A stretch of DNA of 64,000 nucleotides from an uncultured Cryomorphaceae bacterium (GTDB lineage Bacteria > Bacteroidota > Bacteroidia > Flavobacteriales > Schleiferiaceae): assembly GCA_913049845.1 (NCBI GenBank), contig CAJWZE010000004.1, positions 1 through 64,000 of the forward strand, given 5' to 3'. Of the stretch, positions 10,444 through 18,202 are shown in pieces. Positions within the stretch are counted from its first letter, which is position 1. Every line of letters starts with the position of its first letter. The translations under genes and the position numbers were made by a program. The notes beneath the pieces are model-generated. The model made no database searches and had not been told where the DNA came from. It was given only the letters and a program-made list of their open reading frames with translations.

Positions 10444-10587
10444 GATGCCTTGTTATTGCTTGATTAGTGGGACAATTTCCAATTTCTGTAGACTAATTCC
10501 TAATTGAAGTGGTCTAAGAATGACTTAATCAAGGAACTATATTTATTATCTTCCAGATTGACCCAAAGACTTAGCCAGTTATAATTC

Positions 10588-10641
10588 TAGGTAAGTTTTA
10601 AAAGATGAGCTAGGATAAGTTGAAAAGAGTTTAGATAAGTA
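10588..10641. promoter_or_regulatory. Three imperfect direct repeats (taggtaagt / taggataagt / tagataagt) in the divergent cysC-10710 intergenic region
   Basis: Copies begin at 10588, 10611 and 10632, spacing 23 and 21 bp (about two helical turns). Confidence 0.35.
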
Positions 10642-10709
10642 AGGGTGTGAGGCAGAGAAATTTTGCCTATCTTCTGGAGGTAAAACATAAACCATAAAAC
10701 ATACTAAAA

Positions 10710-11012
10710 ATGGCAGATTTTAACATTTCAGGAAGAATGAAAATCAAATCTCTTAAAGACGACTTTAAAGCGGAATTCGGAGGCACACTAAGGGTATATG
10801 ACGGAAGAAGTCATGCTGATGATTCGGCTACAGTAGGTAGCGTGGCAAAGAAAACGGTTTCGAGAGGAAGCGAGGTAAGCGCGAATGGTAATCTCTTGGT
10901 TAGGACATTCGAGGAAAGAGTCAAAGAGGCTTATGGAATTAGAGTTGAGGTTGCAACTGCAGACGACTCTAAACTTGCAGACGACGGCTGTCGTTTAGGT
11001 TCAATTTCATAA
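10710..11012 (+). CDS. Small conserved-hypothetical-type protein (paralog 1)
   Basis: 100 aa, MADFNISGRMKIKSLKDDFKAEFGGTLRVYDG...LVRTFEERVKEAYGIRVEVATADDSKLADD; aligns over its length with the next ORF. Confidence 0.7.
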   Translation: MADFNISGRMKIKSLKDDFKAEFGGTLRVYDGRSHADDSATVGSVAKKTVSRGSEVSANGNLLVRTFEERVKEAYGIRVEVATADDSKLADDGCRLGSIS

Positions 11013-11020
11013 CTAACGCT

Positions 11021-11044
11021 GTGAGACCTTCGGGTCTCACTTTT
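11021..11044 (+). terminator. Intra-cluster rho-independent terminator or attenuator with UUCG tetraloop
   Basis: gtgagacc-ttcg-ggtctcac perfect 8-bp stem followed by tttt, between the two paralogs. Confidence 0.75.
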
Positions 11045-11056
11045 ACTTTACAAATC

Positions 11057-11425
11057 ATGGGATTTTTTGACAGTATTAAAGACCGCTTCAATAAAGCTGA
11101 GTTTTCTGTTTCACCAAACAAAAAGCTTAAAACCATTTCGAAATCATTCAAAGATAATTTTGAGCTGTCCCTTATCTTTTACAAGGGAAACCTAATCGCC
11201 GATGGGAATCTAACAATCGCTGCTTTAAATAAACTAACTAGTAAAACGGTAAACAAACAGTCTAATGACGAACTTAAAATAAAAGGGAGTATGAAGGTAG
11301 GAGATGTAGAAAACGAATTTATGCGCCTTTACAACATAAAAGTTCAAATTAAGGATGTAGCGGAAAAGAAGCTCATTCCAAATGATATTACAATCGGTAA
11401 AGGGGCTCGAGGCGAGTATAAGTAA
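11057..11425 (+). CDS. Small hypothetical protein (paralog 2)
   Basis: ORF track starts at GTG 11021 inside the hairpin; ATG 11057 (MGFFDSIKDRFNKAEFSVS...) is more plausible. Shares the xxFKxxFxxxLxxYxG...NExMRLYNIKVQIKD pattern with paralog 1. Confidence 0.7.
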   Translation: MGFFDSIKDRFNKAEFSVSPNKKLKTISKSFKDNFELSLIFYKGNLIADGNLTIAALNKLTSKTVNKQSNDELKIKGSMKVGDVENEFMRLYNIKVQIKDVAEKKLIPNDITIGKGARGEYK

Positions 11426-11760
11426 TGTCTGTTTCTAGTTACCTTAATTATATTGATCGTGAGAAACGTGAGATTGAAACACATCGTCGCTATATAATAT
11501 CTTATCAGAAGGAAATTACCAAATGGAGAGACGATGTTAAAGACGAGAGAGATAAGGCAAAAAGCAGACTTAAGTATGCCTCTTCATCTTCTGAAAAATC
11601 CAGAATTCGCGATCAGCGCGACAGGCAAATATCCAGACTGAGATCGAAGATTGATCGTCGCAAAGAGGACATAGTTTCTAAGCGCAAAAGAATCAAGAGC
11701 TGTAGAGAGGATATTCGAGGTTATAGAGAAAAGATTAGAGACATAAAGCGTAGAAGATAA
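11425..11760 (+). CDS. Basic coiled-coil protein, unknown function
   Basis: 111 aa, Lys/Arg/Glu-rich heptad-like sequence; TAATG overlap with the upstream ORF. Confidence 0.65.
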   Translation: MSVSSYLNYIDREKREIETHRRYIISYQKEITKWRDDVKDERDKAKSRLKYASSSSEKSRIRDQRDRQISRLRSKIDRRKEDIVSKRKRIKSCREDIRGYREKIRDIKRRR

Positions 11761-11866
11761 TTTAACCTTTTAGGACTCTTATTCAGTTATCTATACTTAA
11801 AAGAAACAAAATATCTTATTGAGTGATGACTTAAAGTCATAGTTAATCTTGGCTGGGGCAGTAGCA

Positions 11867-11983
11867 ATGATGTCTTTATTCAAAAAGATAATTGGGATTG
11901 AAAAATATGCCGCGGGCTCGGTTGATAAGAACAATCTAGATGCCCAGGAGCTAGATAATGGTCAAGTTAAAGTGGTTTGTTAG
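11867..11983 (+). CDS. Possible 38-aa small protein MMSLFKKIIGIEKYAAGSVDKNNLDAQELDNGQVKVVC
   Basis: Complete ORF below the 60-aa track cutoff, same strand as the small-protein cluster. No clear ribosome-binding site. Confidence 0.25.
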   Translation: MMSLFKKIIGIEKYAAGSVDKNNLDAQELDNGQVKVVC

Positions 11984-12039
11984 AACGTATGCCTTCTCAC
12001 AACGAAAATTTCCCAGTAACCGATTGTAAGAAAACAGCT

Positions 12040-13242
12040 TTACTTTTCGTAGTTAAAGATAGAGGCAAAATCTGCAATTAGCTTGTAGTAAACAATAGCT
12101 TTTTTTTTCAGAATTCCACTATTTACATGTAATAACAATACATTGCTTTTTGTCCTTTCGTGAATGAAGTGTGTGATATGATCACTCGGTGGCAAACCAA
12201 CTGTATGATGAATGCCGAATTCCATTTCATGATTTTTACATACTTCGCCAGCACGTTTAGAATAGTCCTCTAAGCGATCAATTTTTTTGAAGAATTTACC
12301 TATTGAAAAATCAGGATTCTCTTTTTCACCTCCGTTATTGAATTGCATTAAAAATTCATTTCTACTTGCATTAACAAAGTAAATACAAGTACTGTTTGGC
12401 CGAACTATCTCAGTTATATCTTTTATTAACTCTTGAAGGCTGGGATGACTTTTATCATTTTCTTCGAAAGAGTTCCTTTTTAAATTTAAGGAGCGTTCCT
12501 CAATGAACGACATAGGACTGTACAATTCGTTAGAGATGTAATTAGCATTCGTTAACTCTGCGATACATCGGGTAAAATGTCCGAAAAAGGGCTGCATAAC
12601 TGCGGTCATATTCATAATGGTTAAGTCACTATCTCTATTGATTACCTGGCCATAACTTCGATTAAGCGTTATGAGCTCTAATCCTATCGTATCTTCCCCA
12701 TTAAATTTGACATTACGTAATCTGAATAAATTAGAGTATTCACAGACTTTGATGACTTCCTCCATAGAGATACCCATCTTAAATTGAATGTCGTTAGTGC
12801 TCAGCCATTTTCTGGGTAGGTGCGATATTCCCAAATCTTCTTTGACGTCTTTAACCGGCATGAAGTACTCTATATTGAAGGCATAACGAATTTTTTGCTC
12901 TACGATAGACATTCTTTTGAGATGTTTATCTTTTTCAATTTCTTCGATAAATCCAGAGGCAATGATACCCGCTGGCAAGGCGAATAAACCAACCCCAAGA
13001 ACTGCAATAAAGCTGCCTAAAATTTTACCTAATGGAGTTATTGGGTCAGCAGAGGATATTCCTAGAGACGTTAGATATTTATCTATTCCCCAGAGTAGTG
13101 ATGATTGAATAGAAGGGAAGCTTTCAGGCTGCGCACTATGCTCTAAAAAATACATAAGTATCGAGGCTACCATTAAAAGGGCGATAACCAAGCCTAGAGA
13201 TACGGTCAACTCTTTCCTTTTATTTTTTACTGCTGAAATCAT
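12040..13242 (-). CDS. Two-TM ion-channel-like protein with degenerate selectivity filter and ~290-aa C-terminal domain of unknown function
   Basis: LMYFLEHSAQPESFPSIQSSLLWGIDKYLTSLGISSADPITPLGKILGSFIAVLGVGLFALPAGIIASGF matches the S5-pore-S6 layout of K+ channel homologs, but TVGYGD is absent. Confidence 0.7.
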   Translation of the reverse strand: MISAVKNKRKELTVSLGLVIALLMVASILMYFLEHSAQPESFPSIQSSLLWGIDKYLTSLGISSADPITPLGKILGSFIAVLGVGLFALPAGIIASGFIEEIEKDKHLKRMSIVEQKIRYAFNIEYFMPVKDVKEDLGISHLPRKWLSTNDIQFKMGISMEEVIKVCEYSNLFRLRNVKFNGEDTIGLELITLNRSYGQVINRDSDLTIMNMTAVMQPFFGHFTRCIAELTNANYISNELYSPMSFIEERSLNLKRNSFEENDKSHPSLQELIKDITEIVRPNSTCIYFVNASRNEFLMQFNNGGEKENPDFSIGKFFKKIDRLEDYSKRAGEVCKNHEMEFGIHHTVGLPPSDHITHFIHERTKSNVLLLHVNSGILKKKAIVYYKLIADFASIFNYEK

Positions 13243-13271
13243 TTGTTTTTTTTGTTTATGTAACTGCGCCT

Positions 13272-15029
13272 TTACAGCAATATTAGAAGTGTGATAATTG
13301 AATAAATGATTAAAACGGGGATTCCCATTTTTAGAAAATCTCTGTTTGAGTAGTTACCAGCACCCATAACCATCAGGTGGGTTTGGTAGCTAGTCGGGGT
13401 CAAGAAACTTGCACTTGCCGCGAAAGCTACAGGTAAAAGTACGTCAAGGTTGGAAAGATCGTAGTGTTGCATTATTGCTGCTGCGATTGGGAATGCAATG
13501 GCCACTGCACTAACGTTGGTCATGAAGTTGGTAAAGAGCACAGTCAGTCCAAAAAGTCCAGCAACGGCAAGTGTGCTGTTTTCGGGGAGATTTATTTTCT
13601 CCAAGAAGAAATGAGCATGTCCGCCTTCCACTATTGCGGATCCAAAAGCAACAGAAAGAATTAGAAGCGCATAAAGCTGAGCATTGAATTCATTCTTGAG
13701 TTTTTCAGCATGAGAAAGGCCACAGGCGACGGCACTAATTAAAAGTAATGCTACGGTAATGAGAAGCGTCCATTTCATGAAGAACGCTGTAGCTATAATG
13801 ACAAGTACACTAGGCAAGAAGAAGCGCTCACGGCCTAATCTCTTCTCTGATAATCTATTGTGTTGTTCGATTGCAATGAGGGTAGTTTCTTCTTGGTTGC
13901 GTTCAATGAAGTCTTTACCAGTAGCGAGTAAAAGCAAATCGCCAGCTTGTAAGACTAACCTTCCAATCTTTCCTTTAAGCGGTTGACCGCCGCGTTGAAC
14001 GCCTATAACGACGGCATCGTAGCGAAGACGGAAGTTGGTTTTTTTCAATGGCCTTCCGATGAGGTCAGAATTATTGGGGATTATTACCTCAATGAGGTTA
14101 GAACGTCCTTGTACTTTGAATTTCTCCTCGACGTTTTTCAATCCTTTAGGAAATTGATCAAGCAGCTCGTTAACATTCTCGATAGCACCTGTAAAGTAAA
14201 GTGTGTCGTTGGCTTGAAGCACTTCTTCTGGTGCTACTGGGGAGATGAATTCACCATTTCTATAGACCTCTGTTAAGAACAAGTCGTTGAGGTTCCTGAG
14301 GCGGGCCTTTTTGACGGTTTTTCCGTCCATAGAACCTCCAGGAATTACTTTGAGTTCCGTGGTGTAGTTTCTTGCAGATACTAGCTCCTGTCCTTCGTTA
14401 TTATCCTCAGATTTCAATATGATAGGTGCGAGGAAAATAGAGACGCTTAAGACTCCAATGGTAACTAAGGCACCAGGTATCAGGAAGTCGAAGAACTGAA
14501 AACCTTCAATACCATTTTCGATCATCATACCGTTCAGAACTAGGTTGGTGGAGGTGCCAATCAAAGTAGTGGTACCACCGGCAACCGCGGCAAACGATAT
14601 CGGAAGTAAAAAGAGTGAGGCGTTCCATCCTTTTGCCGCCGAGCGCTGTTTGATGGTTGGTATGAGTAAAGCTACAATAGGAGTGTTGTTCACAAGGCCG
14701 CTAAGTAGTGCTGTGAATGCGGAGGTTGAGAAGAGGAAGGATTTTTCAGAATTGCCGAATCTGCTTAGGAGAAGGTCTATTCGAATTTGCTTTTTAAGCA
14801 CACCGGTTAAGGCAATAAGTGCCATTACCGTTAGTAGTGAAGGGTTGACCGCGGCACTATAAATATGCTTAATACCCATGAAGCCAGACAGCAGGAGAGC
14901 GAGCACTGTTAAACCGAAGATATGCATAGATTTAAATCGGCCCCAAAGTAGGCCAATGACAATGCACAAAAAAGCCACTACATAAATGTAATGGCTCATT
15001 TCTGGAGTATGTGAGAATGTTTCTGTCAA
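13272..15029 (-). CDS. SLC13-family permease with two TrkA-C (RCK_C)-like domains, probable sulfate/anion transporter
   Basis: 585 aa; GLVNNTPIVALLIPTI, AGGTTTLIGTSTNLVLNG, C-terminal NVSAVAIAFPIAAAI; central RCK_C-like repeats. Confidence 0.85.
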   Translation of the reverse strand: MTETFSHTPEMSHYIYVVAFLCIVIGLLWGRFKSMHIFGLTVLALLLSGFMGIKHIYSAAVNPSLLTVMALIALTGVLKKQIRIDLLLSRFGNSEKSFLFSTSAFTALLSGLVNNTPIVALLIPTIKQRSAAKGWNASLFLLPISFAAVAGGTTTLIGTSTNLVLNGMMIENGIEGFQFFDFLIPGALVTIGVLSVSIFLAPIILKSEDNNEGQELVSARNYTTELKVIPGGSMDGKTVKKARLRNLNDLFLTEVYRNGEFISPVAPEEVLQANDTLYFTGAIENVNELLDQFPKGLKNVEEKFKVQGRSNLIEVIIPNNSDLIGRPLKKTNFRLRYDAVVIGVQRGGQPLKGKIGRLVLQAGDLLLLATGKDFIERNQEETTLIAIEQHNRLSEKRLGRERFFLPSVLVIIATAFFMKWTLLITVALLLISAVACGLSHAEKLKNEFNAQLYALLILSVAFGSAIVEGGHAHFFLEKINLPENSTLAVAGLFGLTVLFTNFMTNVSAVAIAFPIAAAIMQHYDLSNLDVLLPVAFAASASFLTPTSYQTHLMVMGAGNYSNRDFLKMGIPVLIIYSIITLLILL

Positions 15030-15347
15030 ACTAATTTATTACGTATCTCGACCACACTTTTTTCACAGGATAAGAATCGCTAGTGAGAAAGAGCACTAAA
15101 AAGTACGCAATTGTACCGAACTATGGCGAACAAATAGGTTAATTACTAAGACTAGGTATAGGTTTAATAGGATTATTAAATGATTATTTAAGTGCGGCGC
15201 ACATATTTTGCTCGCGAATACAAAACTTCTGACACCGGCCATGATGAAAGTTATAGTGCCAATCAAGACTTGTAATGAAAAAATCTGCACGAATCTTCAC
15301 AGTACCTTAATTGTTTCAGCTTAGCTTTGGTTGAAAATCTAACCTCT

Positions 15348-15845
15348 ATGAATTCACTCTTTTCTGACATTGCTGAAAAACTCGCTAAGCAAGGATTAAA
15401 AGTTGTGTCCAAAGACTTTGACCGCCCTTGGGGTGGGTTCTTTGTTGTTGATGAAAAGCAGGCTCAAGAGTTTGCCAACATCTACTTTGATGGGTTGGAC
15501 GTGAGTGGGCTTAGATTAGCAGGAAAGTTGAGTCCAAAGATTATTTTAGTAAAGCCGGAAGCGCGTTTGAGTTGGCAGTACCACAACCGACGTAAGGAAA
15601 CTTGGCGTGTAGTTGATGGACCTGTCGGTATTACACGTAGTTTGACAGATGAGCAAGGCTCTGTTCAAGTTTTTCAATCCAATCAAACAGTGGTTATGGA
15701 TATTGGCGAACGCCACCGTTTGATTGGATTGAAAAACTGGGGCGTGGTTGCTGAATTCTGGCAGCACACGGATCCTGAGCATCCTTCAGATGAGGACGAT
15801 ATCGTGCGTATTCATGATGATTACGATCGTTCTACACCGACTTAA
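15348..15845 (+). CDS. Cupin-fold sugar-phosphate isomerase-like protein (mannose-6-P isomerase type II C-terminal family)
   Basis: RPWGGFFVVDE, KEARLSWQYHNRR-type motif, GERHRLIGLKNWGVVAEFWQH; ATG 15348 (MNSLF) preferred over 15327. Confidence 0.75.
   Translation: MNSLFSDIAEKLAKQGLKVVSKDFDRPWGGFFVVDEKQAQEFANIYFDGLDVSGLRLAGKLSPKIILVKPEARLSWQYHNRRKETWRVVDGPVGITRSLTDEQGSVQVFQSNQTVVMDIGERHRLIGLKNWGVVAEFWQHTDPEHPSDEDDIVRIHDDYDRSTPT
15668..15738. repeat. 26-bp inverted repeat (25/26 paired, 19-bp loop) inside the cupin gene
   Basis: agtttttcaatccaatcaaacagtgg (15668-15693) and ccaccgtttgattggattgaaaaact (15713-15738). Confidence 0.95.
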
Positions 15846-17098
15846 AGACGTTTATCTACGTCGGTTCTTGGAAGAATTCCTTTGAGATCGTAAACTACTT
15901 TATTAGGTGCAGTTTTTATTTGAAGATCTTTAAAGTCGTCATGTGCAACGGCGATAAGAATGACTTTATAGTCGTTGAGATTGAGGTGTGGAATGAGTTC
16001 AATGCCGTACTCTTTATTGACTTGGTAAGCATCGGCAAGAGGGTCGTAAACTTCTACGTGTAATCCAAACTCTTTCAGCTCTTTATAAACATGAACCACT
16101 CCGCTGTTTCTGGTATCACCGGTATTTTCTTTGAAGGTGATACCGAGAATAAGTGCTTTTGAAGTTAGCGGCAGTTCTTTTTGCTGCATGAGCTTCACAA
16201 TGCTGCTGGCCACGTGCAAGCCCATACCCTCGTTGATTCTTCTCCCGGATAGGATTACCAAAGAGTTATGACCTACTTCTTGTGCTTTATGCGCTAGGTA
16301 ATAGGGGTCAACACTTATACAGTGCCCGCCTACGAGTCCAGGCTTGAACGGGAGGAAGTTCCATTTGGTACCAGCGGCTGCGAGGACATCGCCGGTATCA
16401 ATATCTAGTTTGTCAAAAATGACGGCAAGCTCATTCATAAAGCTGATGTTGACGTCGCGCTGCGCGTTTTCGATGGCTTTCGCTGCTTCAGCAACCTTAA
16501 TGCTCGGTGCCAGATATGTTCCAGCAGTGATTACGCTTTTGTAAAGAGCATTTACTTCGAGGCCAGCCTGTTCTGTAGAGCCTGATGTGACTTTAATAAT
16601 ATTGGTCACATTTCGCTCTTTATCTCCTGGATTGATTCGCTCAGGGCTGTACCCAACAGTAAAGTCAACATTGAATTTAAGCCCACTTGTACTTTCTAGT
16701 ATCGGCACACAAATTTCTTCAGTACAACCGGGATAGGTAGTACTCTCGTATATTACAAGATCGCCTTGCTTGAGGATAATACCAATAGCCTCACTCGCCT
16801 TCTTTAACGGATTTAAGTTTGGTGTTTTGTCCTCGTGGATGTCTGTAGGAACTGTGATGATATAAACGTTTGAATCAACTATAGCCTCCAGTTCAGTAGT
16901 AGTAACAAAACCGTCGTTTAGAGCCCCTTGGAGTTGTTTGTTGCCAAGCTCAGCGGTTGGATCAAAACCTTTATTGATGGCATCAACCTTTTCCTTGTCG
17001 ATGTCGTATCCAATTGTAGGATACTTTTTGGAGAATATAGCTGCCAAGGGCAGACCTACGTAGCCCAATCCAATTATTGCTATATGTTTTTTCTCCAT
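15842..17098 (-). CDS. Nucleotide sugar dehydrogenase (UDP-N-acetyl-hexosamine dehydrogenase type, WbpA/VipA-like)
   Basis: MEKKHIAIIGLGYVGLPLAAIFSKKYPTIGYDID, GGHCISVDPYYLAHKA; the ORF-track start at 17161 is probably too far upstream. Confidence 0.9.
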   Translation of the reverse strand: MEKKHIAIIGLGYVGLPLAAIFSKKYPTIGYDIDKEKVDAINKGFDPTAELGNKQLQGALNDGFVTTTELEAIVDSNVYIITVPTDIHEDKTPNLNPLKKASEAIGIILKQGDLVIYESTTYPGCTEEICVPILESTSGLKFNVDFTVGYSPERINPGDKERNVTNIIKVTSGSTEQAGLEVNALYKSVITAGTYLAPSIKVAEAAKAIENAQRDVNISFMNELAVIFDKLDIDTGDVLAAAGTKWNFLPFKPGLVGGHCISVDPYYLAHKAQEVGHNSLVILSGRRINEGMGLHVASSIVKLMQQKELPLTSKALILGITFKENTGDTRNSGVVHVYKELKEFGLHVEVYDPLADAYQVNKEYGIELIPHLNLNDYKVILIAVAHDDFKDLQIKTAPNKVVYDLKGILPRTDVDKRL

Positions 17099-17288
17099 AA
17101 AGTCAAAGGTAGGCAATACCTTTATTAGCACTGTTTTAAGTCTTTGAAATAACGGCATCAAGGTTAGAAAAGTATCGTTTAATGTAGCCGAAATATTAAA
17201 TATTTAAGAACAAACTCCTTGGGGTCAAAATGAAACAGCGTTTTGATTTTGAATCCCTAATTTTTCCATTAATAAAATTCAAAACACT

Positions 17289-18185
17289 ATGAAACGTATT
17301 GCATTATTGATGCTGTTGCCTGTATTGGCGATAGGTCAAAAAAAAGCGGGTGCAGTTTATCACGAGCACCCTGCTTATGACGTGGTAACACAATCTTACC
17401 GCATTTGGGAATCTGGATCAGAGGAAGAATTGCGCGCTTTATATACCGACGATGCCAAGATTTGGGGCCCTGGGGATAAAGAAGCTGGAACAATGGACGA
17501 AGAGGTTCAAGGCATGCTTTGGTGGCAGAAGAACTTTGATATTTTGATTACAAATATGGATCCTGCTAAGCCAGATATCATTCAATATAAGGGCGAGAAA
17601 GGTGCTTGGACGCTTGACTGGATGATTTTTACTGGTATTAATAAGGAGAGCGGGGATACCGTAACTCAACCTTTACACACGGCCAACTACGTGAATGAAG
17701 ATGGTAAAATTACAATGACGGTTAACTACTTTGACCGTGAGACGCTTGGCGCACAGATTCAAGAATCTTTTGGCTTGCATAGAAATGGACGTGTTTTTGA
17801 CGAACACCCTTTCATAGAAATCTTGAAAGAGATTGTTGCTGGCTGGGAAGCAGGCGATGCCGATGCAATGGCAACACATTTTGCTGAAGACTGTAAGTTC
17901 CACAGATTGGGCGACGGAGACGGCTACAGAGATAAAGATTTAGCCTTTAGAAAAGAAACTTGGTCGGCAGGTATCACAGGGACAAGTTCACGAAAGATGA
18001 ATGTGTACGGATATCCAGATGCTATTTACTACGAGAAAGGTGAAGGCGGCTGGGAGATTCTCTCTTGGTGGAACCATACTTTTGTAAGCACTGAAACCGG
18101 TGAAGAGGACACGGTCTTTTTACATCTCAGCCATTCGTTCAATAATGATGGGAAAATTACAAGAGAAGTCCTTTGGGTAGATTAA
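17289..18185 (+). CDS. Exported protein with two tandem NTF2/SnoaL-like domains
   Basis: Signal peptide; two halves each begin (Y/D)EHPxxxxxxxxxxxWExGxxxxxxxxxxxDxKxx and end DGKIT-type. Confidence 0.6.
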   Translation: MKRIALLMLLPVLAIGQKKAGAVYHEHPAYDVVTQSYRIWESGSEEELRALYTDDAKIWGPGDKEAGTMDEEVQGMLWWQKNFDILITNMDPAKPDIIQYKGEKGAWTLDWMIFTGINKESGDTVTQPLHTANYVNEDGKITMTVNYFDRETLGAQIQESFGLHRNGRVFDEHPFIEILKEIVAGWEAGDADAMATHFAEDCKFHRLGDGDGYRDKDLAFRKETWSAGITGTSSRKMNVYGYPDAIYYEKGEGGWEILSWWNHTFVSTETGEEDTVFLHLSHSFNNDGKITREVLWVD

Positions 18186-18202
18186 CAATAAACTAAACAA
18201 TT

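Noticed and set aside
15096-15290. 64-aa hydrophobic minus-strand ORF in an intergenic region
   Set aside because: AT-rich intergenic sequence, no recognisable start context or homology; could be a random TM-like ORF.
15546-15782. Antisense ORF sharing VFQSNQTV and LIGLKN with the sense protein
   Set aside because: The shared peptides are a direct consequence of the 26-bp inverted repeat, not evidence of a second gene.
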